The position numbers and the translations under genes were made by a program. This document shows, in pieces, positions 43,080 to 52,764 of a stretch of DNA of 64,000 nt. The stretch is from Croceibacterium_A sp044506885 (lineage in GTDB: Bacteria > Pseudomonadota > Alphaproteobacteria > Sphingomonadales > Sphingomonadaceae). The notes beneath the pieces are model-generated. The model ran no database searches and was not told the DNA's origin. It saw nothing but the letters and a program-made list of their open reading frames with translations. The first letter of the stretch is position 1; every line of letters starts with the position of its first letter. The DNA is taken from positions 1 through 64,000 of the forward strand of contig JBIQKC010000010.1 in NCBI GenBank assembly GCA_044506885.1, in the 5' to 3' direction.

Positions 43080-45197
43080 TTGCGTGTAGTGCTGGCCTCG
43101 CTGGCGGCGTCCGTTTCGCTGATCTGCTCGCCGCTTGCCGCGCAGGACAGCGCCACGCTCGAAGACCTGATCCCGGATGCGGCGGTCGCCGATCCCGAGA
43201 CCTGGGCCCAGCAGGGCGTGCCGGCGGAGGAAGCCGCGGCCGAGGATGCGCCGCCCGAGGTCGAAGTCGATTCCCCGCTGGCGGATCTGCCGGGGATCGA
43301 GGCGCCGTGGCCCGAGCAGCAGGATCTGCCGCGGCTCGCCCCGCTCGAGCCGGAAGAGGACATCCAGTTCGCCGACCTCAATGCCAACGGCCGCCAGGTT
43401 CCGCTGGGAGACGAGGAGCGGATTTCCGACGAACTGGTGCTGGTATTCCCGCGCGAGGAGGCGCTGTTCCCGCAGCACGACGAATTCATCGACCGGTTCG
43501 AGGCGCTCTCGACCATCGAGGAGCTGGACGATTCCGGCAACGCCGCGCGCCTCGCCGCCCAGGCGCGCGCCGACGAGGCGCTGCTCGACCAGATGCTGCG
43601 CATCTACGGCTACTACGATGCGCAGGTCTACCGCTCGGTCGGCGGCATCGAACCGGGCGACCAGACGGCCGACGCGCGGCCGACGGTGCGCTTCGACATC
43701 CTGCCCGGCGAACAGTACCGCTTCGGCGCGATCGACCTCGGCGATCTGGAATCGGCCGGGGCGGACTATCGCCCCTTGCGCGATGTCTTCGAGATCCAGC
43801 CGGGCGATCCGCTGCTGTCGGACCGGATCGTCGAGAAGCGCTTCGCGCTCGACGAGGCGCTGGGCGAGAGCGGCTATGTCTTCGCCGCCATCGACGAGCC
43901 CGAGCTGTTGGTCGATCACGAACGCCGCGAAGGTGACCTGACGATGGCGGTGACGCCGGCCGGCAAGTACAATTTCGGTGCGGTCACGTCCAACCTGCCC
44001 GATTTCCTGTCGAGCAAGCATCTTGCCGACATCGCCCGCTTCGACGCCGGTGACCTCTACCAGCGCAGCCTGGAAATGGACCTGCGCCGCGCAATCCTTG
44101 CCACCGGCCTTGTCGCCAGCGTGACTTTGACGCCGGTCGAGACCGCCCCGCCGGCGGAAGGCGAGCCGGGCACGGTCGACATCGCGGTGGAGATGGCCAA
44201 GGCCAAGCTGCGCACGCTTGCCGGGTCGATCGGCTACGGCACCGGCGAAGGGTTCAAGCTCGCGGGAAGCTGGGAGCATCGCAACCTGTTCCCGCCCGAA
44301 GGGATGCTGCGCGCGCGCGGCATTCTCGGCACCAGCGAGCAGCTCGCCGGGCTGACTTTCCGCAAGAACAACTTCGGCGGGCGCGACCGCATCCTCACCC
44401 TCGACGCTTTCCTGAGCACGATCGACTACGAAGCCTACGACGCGCGCACGGCCTCGCTGGTCGGTTCGTTCGAGCGGGTGAGCACGCTGCTGTTCCAGAA
44501 GCCGTTCAGCTATTCGGTCGGCCTCGAACTGGTCGCCACCGGCGAACGCGAGCGCGATGCCGACGGCAATCTCGGCCCTCGGCAGACGTACTTCATCGGC
44601 GCGCTGCCGCTCTACGCGCAGATCGACACGTCGGACGACCTGCTCGACCCGACCGAGGGCTATCGCCTCGGCGCGCGCGTCTCGCCCGAGATCGCGCGCA
44701 CCAACGGCGCGGAGAGCTTCTACGTGCGCGGGCAGGTGGAGGGGAGCTATTACCTCCAGGCGAGTGAGCGCATCGTCCTCGCCGCGCGGGCCAGGTTCGC
44801 CAGCATCTCCGGCGCGCCGCTTTCGGCCGTCGCGCCGTCGCGGCGGCTCTATGCCGGCGGCGGCGGATCGGTTCGCGGCTACGCCTATCGCGGGATCGGG
44901 CCGAGCAACAGCACCGGCGACCCCACCGGCGGGCGCTCGCTGACCGAGCTGTCGCTCGAAGCGCGGATCAGGACCGGGCTGCTGGGCGGCGCCTTGGGAA
45001 TCGTGCCGTTCGTCGATGCCGGCACCGTCGGCGCCAACTCGACGCCGGGGTTCGACGAGATCAAGTTCGGCGCCGGCATCGGCGCGCGCTACAATACCGG
45101 CTTCGGCCCGCTGCGGGTCGATCTCGCGGTTCCGCTCAATCGCGGACCCAACGATCCGAAGTTCGGCGTTTATGTCGGGCTGGGGCAATCGTTCTGA
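43080..45197 (+). CDS. tamA: TamA-like BamA-family outer-membrane assembly protein
   Basis: About 705 residues from TTG 43080 (GTG 43089 is an alternative). A signal peptide (VVLASLAASVSLICSPLAAQ) is followed by an unusually acidic, Pro/Glu-rich stretch of about 100 residues. POTRA repeats come next (for example LLDQMLRIYGYYDAQVYRSV), then a 16-strand BamA-type barrel with RLYAGGGGSVRGYAYRGIG (the RGY motif) and a terminal aromatic in GLGQSF. With TamB it forms a translocation and assembly module for outer-membrane proteins or lipid transport. Confidence 0.9.
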   Translation: MRVVLASLAASVSLICSPLAAQDSATLEDLIPDAAVADPETWAQQGVPAEEAAAEDAPPEVEVDSPLADLPGIEAPWPEQQDLPRLAPLEPEEDIQFADLNANGRQVPLGDEERISDELVLVFPREEALFPQHDEFIDRFEALSTIEELDDSGNAARLAAQARADEALLDQMLRIYGYYDAQVYRSVGGIEPGDQTADARPTVRFDILPGEQYRFGAIDLGDLESAGADYRPLRDVFEIQPGDPLLSDRIVEKRFALDEALGESGYVFAAIDEPELLVDHERREGDLTMAVTPAGKYNFGAVTSNLPDFLSSKHLADIARFDAGDLYQRSLEMDLRRAILATGLVASVTLTPVETAPPAEGEPGTVDIAVEMAKAKLRTLAGSIGYGTGEGFKLAGSWEHRNLFPPEGMLRARGILGTSEQLAGLTFRKNNFGGRDRILTLDAFLSTIDYEAYDARTASLVGSFERVSTLLFQKPFSYSVGLELVATGERERDADGNLGPRQTYFIGALPLYAQIDTSDDLLDPTEGYRLGARVSPEIARTNGAESFYVRGQVEGSYYLQASERIVLAARARFASISGAPLSAVAPSRRLYAGGGGSVRGYAYRGIGPSNSTGDPTGGRSLTELSLEARIRTGLLGGALGIVPFVDAGTVGANSTPGFDEIKFGAGIGARYNTGFGPLRVDLAVPLNRGPNDPKFGVYVGLGQSF

Positions 45198-48100
45198 TGG
45201 CGGACGGCGAGGACGCGATGGACGATGACGCCGCGCCCCCGCCGCGGCGCGCGCGCAAGGACATGCTTCCCGCTCGGATCGTGCGCTGGATCGGCATCGC
45301 CGTGGTCGCGATCGTGGCGATTCTCCTGCTTGCGGTGGCCTGGCTGCACACCGGATCGGGCCGCCAGTTCATCGTCGACGAGATTTCCAAGGTCGCGCCG
45401 GCCTCGGGGCTGTCGGTCGAGGTCGGGCGGATCGAAGGCTCGGTTCTGTGGAGCGCGACGCTGTTCGACGTGAAGCTGCGCGACGCCGAAGGGGTGCTGT
45501 TTCTCGAAATTCCCGAAGTCGATCTCAACTGGCGGCCGTTCAAGTTCCCCTTCACCGGGCTCGACGTGCGCGATCTGGTGCTGCACCGGGGCACGCTCCA
45601 CGCCGCGCCCGAGCTCATACCGGGCGATCCCGACGCGCCGATCCTGCCCAATTTCGACATCCGCGTGGATCGCTTCGTGATCGACGACTTGCGCGTCGCC
45701 GAAGGGCTGCTGGGCGAGGAGCGGATGGTCGATTTCCGCGCCCGTGCCGACATTCGCCGGGGGCGCGTGCTGCTCGACGGGGGCGGCGAGCTTGGCGGCG
45801 GGGATACCCTGGCGCTGCTGATCGACACCGAGCCAGACCGCAACCGGTTCGATGTCGATCTCGATTACCGCGCGCCCGCCGGCGGGCTGCTGGCCACGCT
45901 GGTCGGGGCGGAAGAAGACCTGCGCGCGCGTATCCTCGGTGACGGCGCGTGGGACGCGTGGGACGGCGCGTTCGTCGTCACCCAGGCGGGCAGCAACGTC
46001 GGCGCGTTCAGCATCTACAACCGCGCCGGGCGCTACAAGATCGTCGGCCAGGCGCGGCCCAACGGATTGCTGACCGGCATCCCGGCGCGCGCGGTGGGCG
46101 AGGTCGCATCGCTGGCCGCTGTCGGCACATTGCAGAACAGCGTGCTCGACGGCTCCTTCGCGCTGCGCGGGGCGGGGCTGGAGGCCGATGCCGAAGGCGC
46201 GATCGACCTCGGCGAAAACGCTTTCGACGGCCTCGAACTCAGCGCCCGACTGCGCGATCCCGAGCTGTTCGGCGAAGCGCTGGTCATGCGCGACGCCACG
46301 CTTGCCGCCACGCTCGATGGCCCGTTCCGCGATCTTTCGGCGCCGCACGAAATCCGCATCAGCGAGATGAACGCCGGCGGCACGCTTTTCAGGAACCTCG
46401 TCCAGCGCGGAGTCCTGACGCGCGAGGAGGATCGCTTCGTCCTGCCGCTGGACGTCGCCGCCGCGCGCATCGTCAGCGGCAACGCCACGCTCGACCCGCG
46501 GCTGGCGAACGGCAGCCTGCGCGGCACGGTGGTGCTCGATGGCGACGCCTTGCGCTCCGACAACCTGGCCTTGCGTTTCGACCGGCTGCGAGCCGATCTC
46601 GGCCTGCGCGGAGATCTTTCGCGCGGCCTCTATGCGCTTGCCGGGCAGGTGCAGGCCAGCGGGCTGCCGCTGGAAAACCTCGGCGCGATAGATGGCCGGG
46701 CGAACGTGGCCTTCACCATCGGCAGCACGCTGCCGTGGTCTCTCCGGGCCGATTTCGACGGGCGCATGCCCAGCGTCACCAACGCCACGCTGGCCAACAT
46801 CGCCGGCGACGACATCCGTTTCAGCGGAGCGGTCTCGCTGGGGGCGAACCGGCCGATCCTGCTCAGCAACACGCGCCTCACCGCCAGCAAGCTCACGCTC
46901 GCGCTCGATGGCCGGGTGGTGGATGGGCGCACCACGATTGCGGGCGAGGGCGAACATGTCGACTACGGCCCGTTCACGGTCGAAGCCGCGCTGGCGGACG
47001 ATGGCCCGCGCGCCACGCTGGTCTTCGCCAATCCCTATCCGGCGGCAGGCCTGCGCGACGTGCGCGTGGCGTTGGCGCCGAGCGAGGACGGTTTCCGCAT
47101 CGAGACCGAAGGCCAGTCCACGCTCGGCCCGTTCGATGGGCTGATCGACCTCGTGATGCCGGAAGACGGCCCGACCCGGATCGGCATCCAACGGCTCGAC
47201 GTCTCGCGGACATCGGTCACCGGCGAGATCCTCCTGCTCGATGGCGGCGCATCGGGCGCGCTCACGCTCGCGGGCGGGGGGATAGACGGCCGGGTGGAGC
47301 TTGCGCCGCGCGCCGGCGGGCAGGGCTTCGAGGCGCGGCTCGACGCGCGCAACGCCCGCTTCGGCGGGGCCACGCCGATCGCCATCGCCCGCGCGCGGGT
47401 CGATGCCAGCGGTATGTTCGGCGAAGGCGGCGCGACCGTCAATGGATCGGTTCGCGCATCGGGCCTCAGCTACGGCGCGTTCTTCATCGGGCGGCTGGTG
47501 GCGCAGGCGCAGGTGGAGGACGGCCGCGGCCGCTTCGATGCCGCGATGAGCGGCCGGCGCGGCAGCCGCTTCTCGCTCCAGCTCACCGGCGAAGCCGCGC
47601 CGGAGCGGATCGCCGTCGCCGCCAGGGGCGACTACGCCGGACGCGCCATCACCATGCCGCGCCGCGCGGTGCTGTTGAAGACGGCCGACGGCGGATGGGA
47701 ACTGCAACGCACGCAAGTCGGCTTCGGCGGCGGCTTCGCCATTGCCGAGGGGCGCTTCGGCGGCGAGGAGCCGAACCGCGGCCGCTTCAGCTTCGCCGAC
47801 ATGCCGCTGTCGCTGATCGACGCTTTCGCTGGCGATCTCGGCATCGGCGGCACGGTCTCCGGCATCGTCGACCTGCAAACCGGGCCGGACGGAGAGCCGA
47901 CCGGAGAGGCGCGGGTCATGGTCGCGGGCCTGACCCGTTCGGGCCTCGTGCTCACTTCCCGTCCGATCGACCTTGCGCTGGTCGCGAGCCTGACGCCGGA
48001 CCAGCTTTCCGCCCGCGCGGTGCTGCGCGACGGGGCCGACACCATGGGCCGCCTCCAGGCGCGTATCGTCCTGCCCGCCGCGGGCTCGTTCGCCGACCGG

Positions 48101-49408
48101 CTCTATGCCGGAGATCTGCTGGCGCAACTGCGCTTCGAAGGGCCGGCGGACGCGCTGTGGCGGTTGTCGACCATCGAACTGATCGACATCAGCGGCGACG
48201 CGCGCGTCGCGGCCGACGTTTCCGGCACGCTGATCAATCCGCAAGTGCGCGGCTCGATCGCGGGCGACGCGCTGCGCGTGCAAAGCGCGCTCACCGGGTC
48301 CGACATCCGCGACGTGCGCGCGCGGGGCCGCTTCTCCGGCTCGCGCCTGCAATTGACCAGCTTCGCCGGAACCGCGCCCAACGGCGGCCGGGTCAGCGGC
48401 AGCGGCTTCGTCGACCTTGCCCAGATGACCGGCGGCAGGGGCCCCCGGATCGACTTGCGGCTGGCGATGCGCAACGCCGAAGTGATGGATCTCGTCAATA
48501 TGGGCGCCACCGTCACCGGGCCGATGCGGATCGTGTCGAACGGCATCGGCGGCACCATCGCCGGCCGCCTGCACGTGAACGAAGGGCGGTGGATGCTCGG
48601 CACGGCGGAGGCGGACGAAACGCTGCCCGTGATCCGCACGCGCGAGATCAACCTGCCGCCCGATATTCAGGAACGGGCCGCCGCGGCCGCCCCCTGGCGG
48701 TTCATGATCGACGCCAACGCGCCCGGCGGGCTGGAGGTCGACGGCATGGGTCTCGACAGCGAATGGAGCGCCGACATCCAGCTTCGCGGCACCACGGCCG
48801 ATCCCCGCCTCGGCGGCGAAGCGCGGGTCGTGCCCCGCCAGGGGTTCTATTCGTTCGCCGGGGTGCGGTTCGACATCACTCGGGGCGAGATCGACTTCGA
48901 CCTGGCCGGGCCGATCGATCCGCTGATCAACATCGTCGCCGAAACCGAGGTGGACGACCTGTCGGTGATGGTCACGGTCAGCGGTTCCTCGACCCGGCCC
49001 GACATCGCCTTCGCCTCCACCCCCGCGCTGCCGGAAGAGGAGCTGCTCGCGCGGCTGCTCTACGGCGATTCGATCACCAGCCTTTCGGCGACCGATGCGC
49101 TCCAGCTCGGCGCGGCGCTGGCGTCGCTGCGCGGCGGGGGCGGGCTGGATCCGATCAACCAGTTGCGCACCTCGATCGGGCTCGACCGCCTGCGCATCGT
49201 CCCCGCCGACCCCGCGCTCGACCGCGGCACCGCGATCGCGCTGGGCAAGAACTTCGGCCGCCGGTTCTATGTCGAGGTCGTCACCGACGGCCGCGGCTAC
49301 AACGCCACCGAAGGCGAGTTCCGGGTGACGGGCTGGCTCTCGCTCCTCGCCAGCATCAACACCCTCGGCCGCCACAGCGTCGCCGCCGAATACCGGCGCG
49401 ATTACTGA
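45197..49408 (+). CDS. tamB: TamB-like inner-membrane/periplasmic bridge protein
   Basis: 1403 residues. One N-terminal membrane helix (IAVVAIVAILLLAVAWLHTG) is followed by a very long periplasmic beta-rich region (AsmA-like repeats). It ends in the conserved DUF490 C-terminal domain (GEARVVPRQGFYSFAGVRFD, PALPEEELLARLLYG, then the FGRRFYVEVVTDGRG segment). TamB spans the periplasm as a hydrophobic groove and partners TamA. The start overlaps the tamA stop (TGATG), so they are translationally coupled. Confidence 0.92.
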   Translation: MADGEDAMDDDAAPPPRRARKDMLPARIVRWIGIAVVAIVAILLLAVAWLHTGSGRQFIVDEISKVAPASGLSVEVGRIEGSVLWSATLFDVKLRDAEGVLFLEIPEVDLNWRPFKFPFTGLDVRDLVLHRGTLHAAPELIPGDPDAPILPNFDIRVDRFVIDDLRVAEGLLGEERMVDFRARADIRRGRVLLDGGGELGGGDTLALLIDTEPDRNRFDVDLDYRAPAGGLLATLVGAEEDLRARILGDGAWDAWDGAFVVTQAGSNVGAFSIYNRAGRYKIVGQARPNGLLTGIPARAVGEVASLAAVGTLQNSVLDGSFALRGAGLEADAEGAIDLGENAFDGLELSARLRDPELFGEALVMRDATLAATLDGPFRDLSAPHEIRISEMNAGGTLFRNLVQRGVLTREEDRFVLPLDVAAARIVSGNATLDPRLANGSLRGTVVLDGDALRSDNLALRFDRLRADLGLRGDLSRGLYALAGQVQASGLPLENLGAIDGRANVAFTIGSTLPWSLRADFDGRMPSVTNATLANIAGDDIRFSGAVSLGANRPILLSNTRLTASKLTLALDGRVVDGRTTIAGEGEHVDYGPFTVEAALADDGPRATLVFANPYPAAGLRDVRVALAPSEDGFRIETEGQSTLGPFDGLIDLVMPEDGPTRIGIQRLDVSRTSVTGEILLLDGGASGALTLAGGGIDGRVELAPRAGGQGFEARLDARNARFGGATPIAIARARVDASGMFGEGGATVNGSVRASGLSYGAFFIGRLVAQAQVEDGRGRFDAAMSGRRGSRFSLQLTGEAAPERIAVAARGDYAGRAITMPRRAVLLKTADGGWELQRTQVGFGGGFAIAEGRFGGEEPNRGRFSFADMPLSLIDAFAGDLGIGGTVSGIVDLQTGPDGEPTGEARVMVAGLTRSGLVLTSRPIDLALVASLTPDQLSARAVLRDGADTMGRLQARIVLPAAGSFADRLYAGDLLAQLRFEGPADALWRLSTIELIDISGDARVAADVSGTLINPQVRGSIAGDALRVQSALTGSDIRDVRARGRFSGSRLQLTSFAGTAPNGGRVSGSGFVDLAQMTGGRGPRIDLRLAMRNAEVMDLVNMGATVTGPMRIVSNGIGGTIAGRLHVNEGRWMLGTAEADETLPVIRTREINLPPDIQERAAAAAPWRFMIDANAPGGLEVDGMGLDSEWSADIQLRGTTADPRLGGEARVVPRQGFYSFAGVRFDITRGEIDFDLAGPIDPLINIVAETEVDDLSVMVTVSGSSTRPDIAFASTPALPEEELLARLLYGDSITSLSATDALQLGAALASLRGGGGLDPINQLRTSIGLDRLRIVPADPALDRGTAIALGKNFGRRFYVEVVTDGRGYNATEGEFRVTGWLSLLASINTLGRHSVAAEYRRDY

Positions 49409-49449
49409 ATCCCGGATCGTCGTTGCAAGGCGAAGCCGCACGACACGCT

Positions 49450-49626
49450 CTGGATTGCTTCGTCGCTACGCTCCTCGCAATGACGAAGAAGGAACCGAGG
49501 CGCTGCCGAGCGGGGGGTGGTGTCCCGGTCAGTGTTCCAACCCTCTTCGTCATTGCGAGCGGAGCGAAGCAATCCAGTGCGGCTCGCGCAACGTCCCGGA
49601 TTGCTTCCGTGATCGCAATGACGAGC
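49450..49626. repeat. GGATTGCTTCG-type inverted repeat with a third half copy
   Basis: Arms 49450-49489 and 49544-49576 are inverted copies of CTGGATTGCTTCG ... CGCAATGACGAAGA; the right arm is six bases shorter. A third, degenerate copy (CCGGATTGCTTCCGTGATCGCAATGACG) follows at 49597-49624. Together with the element at 49658-49826 it fills the 415-base gap after tamB, which holds no gene. This repeat type is common across alphaproteobacteria. Confidence 0.75.
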
Positions 49627-49657
49627 ATTCGGGCAAAGGCGATCATGCTCTGGAACC

Positions 49658-49826
49658 TAGGGCTTGTCCTGTTCAGGTTGAACTGGAGAAGCCCTCCCCC
49701 GTTCGGGGGAGGGTTGGGTGGGGGTATCCCGGCTATCGCCGACGCGAGGCCTGACGGCCTCGCTCCCCCACCCCCAACCCCTCCCCGCCGGGGAGGGGAG
49801 ATTCAATCCGATCAGGACAGACTCTA
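49658..49826. repeat. Composite palindromic element next to the lysozyme gene
   Basis: Outer arms 49658-49682 and 49802-49826 are inverted copies (19 of 25). Inside are CCCTCCCCCG/CGGGGGAGGG (49692-49713), a central GCGAGGCCTGACGGCCTCGC (49744-49763) and CCCCTCCCC/GGGGAGGGG (49778-49798). The layout resembles the element at 21482-21573. The right terminus carries the TAG stop of the lysozyme gene. Confidence 0.7.
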
Positions 49827-50405
49827 AACCGCCGCTTCCCCGCGATAGAGCGCCGCCTCGGCCGCGCGCCTCCGGGTCAGTCCGGCAAGGACCCGCCCGC
49901 CGGCCCGGTTCCAGCGCGCGAACTCGCGCGCCGCGCGGGCGGTGTCGCCGGCCAGATGGCGTTTGGTCAGGGTCGCCCTGCCGATCGCGCCGGTGTTGTA
50001 GTGGAAGGAAACCAGCGCATCGAACTGCGCCTGCGTCGTCGGCGCATCGCCGATGGCCCGCGCGACTTCCGCCGCATGGCGGGCGATATCGTCCAGCAGC
50101 CGGGCATCGCACTGCGCCTGCGTCCATACCGCGTCGGGCCCGATGCCGGCCCCGGTCGCGCCCCAGCCGATGGTCCACGGCGCGCCGCCGGTTCCAGGGT
50201 CTGGGTAGGCTTCGACCAGCCCGTCCTCGCGTTGCTTCGCGCAGCCTTCGAAGCGCTTGATCAACGCCACCCCGGCCGCGCTCACGCTGTGCGATGTCCC
50301 GGCGATCGCCGCGTCGATGGCGGCATCGATCGTATCGACTTCGTCTTGTCGGAGCCCACGCCCGAGGACGCGGCGCACCGCGTCGAAAATAGCCTTGCGG
50401 TTCAT
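49824..50405 (-). CDS. Phage-type lysozyme (glycoside hydrolase family 24)
   Basis: 193 residues. An N-terminal helical segment of about 40 residues precedes the T4-lysozyme-like domain with the catalytic Glu E53 in IKRFEGC, then D69 (AYPDPGTGG) and TIGWGATG, and later FDALVSFHYNTGAIG. It cleaves the MurNAc-GlcNAc bond of peptidoglycan. There is no signal peptide and no other phage gene nearby, so it is either a domesticated endolysin or a lone remnant. Its stop lies in the repeat element. Confidence 0.86.
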   Translation of the reverse strand: MNRKAIFDAVRRVLGRGLRQDEVDTIDAAIDAAIAGTSHSVSAAGVALIKRFEGCAKQREDGLVEAYPDPGTGGAPWTIGWGATGAGIGPDAVWTQAQCDARLLDDIARHAAEVARAIGDAPTTQAQFDALVSFHYNTGAIGRATLTKRHLAGDTARAAREFARWNRAGGRVLAGLTRRRAAEAALYRGEAAV

Positions 50406-50485
50406 GATCTGCCTCGCTGCAACCGAATCGAGACGGACTCACTAGACAGAAGCGGGGCGTGTAGGAAAATGGTTTCTCGCATCCG

Positions 50486-50926
50486 TTACTCCAGCACCCC
50501 CTGGCGGGCCATCGCCCGCGCGTAGAGCAGTTGCAACCCCATCAGCACGAACGCGACGCTCGAACCGCCGACCGAATCCGCGTCGAACAGGATCGGGGAT
50601 GTTCCCGCCGTCACTTCGTAGAGATTGGTGAAGAGGATCGTGACGAACATCGCGGAAAACAGCCAGACCGCCGAACGATGCTGGAGCAGCAGCGCAACCG
50701 AACCGGCGATCCCCGCCAGCATGCCCGCGTCGGCGATCAGCACCAGCCATAGCGGCTGCGCCTCGAAATAGGCCTGCACATCCGGCCGCAGATTGGGCAG
50801 CGTCCCGCTTTGCGCGGCAATGGAGATGAAGCCGCCCCATGCGGTCAACACCAACGACAGAAACCCCACGACCCACAAGTGGAAGGGCGCCTTGGGGCGC
50901 GGACTTGCAGGCGGCGTGTCGACCAT
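50486..50926 (-). CDS. Four-helix membrane protein of unknown function
   Basis: 146 residues with four hydrophobic segments (LWVVGFLSLVLTAWGGFISI, PLWLVLIADAGMLAGIAGSV, SAVWLFSAMFVTILFTNLY, SSVAFVLMGLQLLYARAMA). The N-terminus is Pro-rich and cytoplasmic. No family was recognised; similar small proteins are common in sphingomonads. The 235 bases beyond its start (50927-51161) hold no recognisable gene. Confidence 0.72.
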   Translation of the reverse strand: MVDTPPASPRPKAPFHLWVVGFLSLVLTAWGGFISIAAQSGTLPNLRPDVQAYFEAQPLWLVLIADAGMLAGIAGSVALLLQHRSAVWLFSAMFVTILFTNLYEVTAGTSPILFDADSVGGSSVAFVLMGLQLLYARAMARQGVLE

Positions 50927-51161
50927 CCGGGCGCATTCATGCCTCTTTTACAGCGAACGATCAAGATCGACTGCGATCAGGCAAGTGTTCGAGAGACGAA
51001 GAGTGGTCGACTGGACAATTCGGTAAAAGTTAACCCGCAGCATTTTCTATATAGGCGGCGTCACGATTAACCATTTCGTCTTGGAAGCGTGGCCAGAACC
51101 GGGATCGCCCATGCATCGCCCATGTGGCCATGCGCCGTGCTCAAGGCAAATCGCCGCGGCC

Positions 51162-52214
51162 TTACGGCTGCCGCAGCCATTGGCCGCTGCGCGCGTATTC
51201 GGGGCGGATCCCGCCGGAGGCGGGCAGCGCGTTCGTCTCGGCCGCGGCGGACTGCGCGGCGGCTTGCGGCGGCGGCGCCTCGAAGGCGTGAACCGGCGCG
51301 ACGGGATCGTCCTCGGCGGCGGACGGCTGTGGACGGCGCGGATGGGGCCGTGCGGCGGGTTCGCCGCCGAGATAGCGGTCGGTGAACGCCGCCGCGCGGC
51401 CCGCCGCCCCGCGCCAGCGGTAGAAGCGGTGCGCGCCGATCGTGTCGACATGGTCGAGGGTGTCGGCCCAATAGGGATGGACCGCGACGGTGTGGTAATG
51501 CGTCGCCAGGCCGACCGGAGCATAGACCGCGCCCGAAAGCGCGGCGCGGGCGACGCCGGCCGCGCGGTTCCACCACGTCCGCGCCGGCATGCGCGCCAGC
51601 GAGCCGTCGCAGGTGAAGGTGAACTGGCACCCGGTGCTGCGCTCCGAGCCTTGGAACACCACGCCGCACACGGTGTCGGGATAACCGGGGTGGGCAAGGC
51701 GGTTGAGCACGACTTGCGCCACCGCCCGCTGCCCGGCGTCGGATTCGTTTGCGGCCTCGTAGTAGACCGCCATCGTCAGGCATTGCTGCGCGCGCACGCG
51801 ATCCGTGGCGCTGCCGGCGAAGCGCAAGGCGCGGGCGGCTTGCCCCGCAGCCATCCCGCCGGCGGCGTGGCGCGGAAGGGCATATCCCGCCTCCACCGCC
51901 GGTCGGGCGTCCGCCGTCGCCGGCGAATAGGGTTGTTCGTCGAGATAGTAGAAGGCCGATCCGGGAAAGCTCTCGCCCGGCGTCTCGAAGCCCATCGGCG
52001 CAAGCGGCGCGGACGCGGCGATCGCCGGATCGCGCCAGCCTCCGGTCGCAGCCATCGCCGGAACGGCGACCATCGCCGCGAGCGCGGCCAGCCGCCGGCC
52101 GGAATGCTTGCGTCCCTCACGCCAGGCCACGGGCCGCGAACCCCCGGCGCGGGTGAGCCGGGCGGAGAAATCGCGCGGGCGCTGCTCGGCGGGAAAGGGC
52201 GGTCGGTCGGTCAT
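51162..52214 (-). CDS. Cell wall hydrolase, SleB-like
   Basis: 350 residues. An N-terminal membrane anchor (LAALAAMVAVPAMAATGG) and a linker lead to the hydrolase-2 (SleB) domain with the likely catalytic Glu in MAVYYEAANESDAGQRAVAQ. VVLNRLAHPGYPDTVCGVVF, then CQFTFTCDG and THYHTVAVHPYWA follow. A Pro/Ala-rich tail ends the protein. It is predicted to cut peptidoglycan glycan strands. It is near a lysozyme gene but not co-transcribed with it. Confidence 0.86.
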   Translation of the reverse strand: MTDRPPFPAEQRPRDFSARLTRAGGSRPVAWREGRKHSGRRLAALAAMVAVPAMAATGGWRDPAIAASAPLAPMGFETPGESFPGSAFYYLDEQPYSPATADARPAVEAGYALPRHAAGGMAAGQAARALRFAGSATDRVRAQQCLTMAVYYEAANESDAGQRAVAQVVLNRLAHPGYPDTVCGVVFQGSERSTGCQFTFTCDGSLARMPARTWWNRAAGVARAALSGAVYAPVGLATHYHTVAVHPYWADTLDHVDTIGAHRFYRWRGAAGRAAAFTDRYLGGEPAARPHPRRPQPSAAEDDPVAPVHAFEAPPPQAAAQSAAAETNALPASGGIRPEYARSGQWLRQP

Positions 52215-52322
52215 CGGCGCGCTTCGCGCGTAGCGCCGCGCGCCACGGCCCGCACCCGCGGCGACGGCGGCGTGCCAATGCTGGACGGCGGCCGCGCGCG
52301 GGTTAATGCGCGCCGGCCCGCC

Positions 52323-52715
52323 TCAGATGTAGCGGACCCGCACCTGCCGCTTGCGCCGCCGCATGGTTCCCGCGACCATCCCGAACCCCGCGATCATCAT
52401 TGCCCATGTCGCGGGTTCAGGCACGGCGCCGAAAACCGGTGCGGCCGCAATAGTCACGCTCGTGGTGCGAAGATTGCCTCGGGCCCTCTTCGTAAAGGAA
52501 TCTCCTCCTCCACGGTTCTCCCAAAAAGAGAATGCCCCATGGTTACTGTCGGTTGACGGATCTAATGTATAGCTCATAGGTGCAGTACGATAATAATCTA
52601 TTGAAAGAAAGTTATTTATCGCGCTTGAGACACCGGTCTCAAAGTCATTCATATACTGACCACCTTCGCTGAAAAATCCATTGTCTTTGACGGAATGAAA
52701 GACACTATCATAATT
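52323..52715 (-). pseudogene. 3' half of a PEPxxWA-CTERM protein gene, split by the IS1595-type element
   Basis: The minus frame reads from the target duplication as NYDSVFHSVKDNGFF, through FETGVSSAINNFLSIDYYRT, to the sorting tail VPEPATWAMMIAGFGMVAG plus an Arg-rich end. This is a textbook PEPxxWA-CTERM signal (Pro-Glu-Pro, one membrane helix, basic cluster). It has no start of its own: the 5' half is at 55128-55510. The middle part is clearly more AT-rich than neighbouring genes. Joining the halves at the duplication restores one frame of 255 residues. Confidence 0.88.
52708..52715. repeat. Left 8-bp target-site duplication
   Basis: TCATAATT directly before the left terminal repeat; identical to 55128-55135. 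Eight bases is the duplication size usual for the IS1595 family. Confidence 0.9.
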
Positions 52716-52740
52716 CCCGATTATCCCCTTGACGCATGTA
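52716..52740. repeat. Left terminal inverted repeat
   Basis: Begins CCCGATTATCCCCTTGACG and ends CATGTA. It includes the -35 box of the transposase promoter. Confidence 0.85.
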
Positions 52741-52757
52741 TGAGATTGCCCTATACG
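52729..52757 (+). promoter_or_regulatory. Transposase promoter embedded in the left terminal repeat
   Basis: TTGACG (52729-52734), a 17-base spacer and TATACG (52752-52757). The transposase ATG at 52765 is only 8 bases beyond the -10 box, so transcription should begin at or within a base or two of the start codon, giving a leaderless mRNA. Confidence 0.6.
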
Positions 52758-52764
52758 ATGGGGC

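Noticed and set aside
45170..49441. A 1423-codon open frame on the minus strand opposite tamB
   Set aside because: It is exactly antisense to tamB, has Arg/Asp/His-rich non-protein-like composition, and arises from the strong GC bias at third codon positions.
49824..52214. Prophage remnant suggested by the phage-type lysozyme next to a second wall hydrolase
   Set aside because: No integrase, capsid, holin or tail genes and no attachment-site duplication; the SleB-like gene is a normal chromosomal type.
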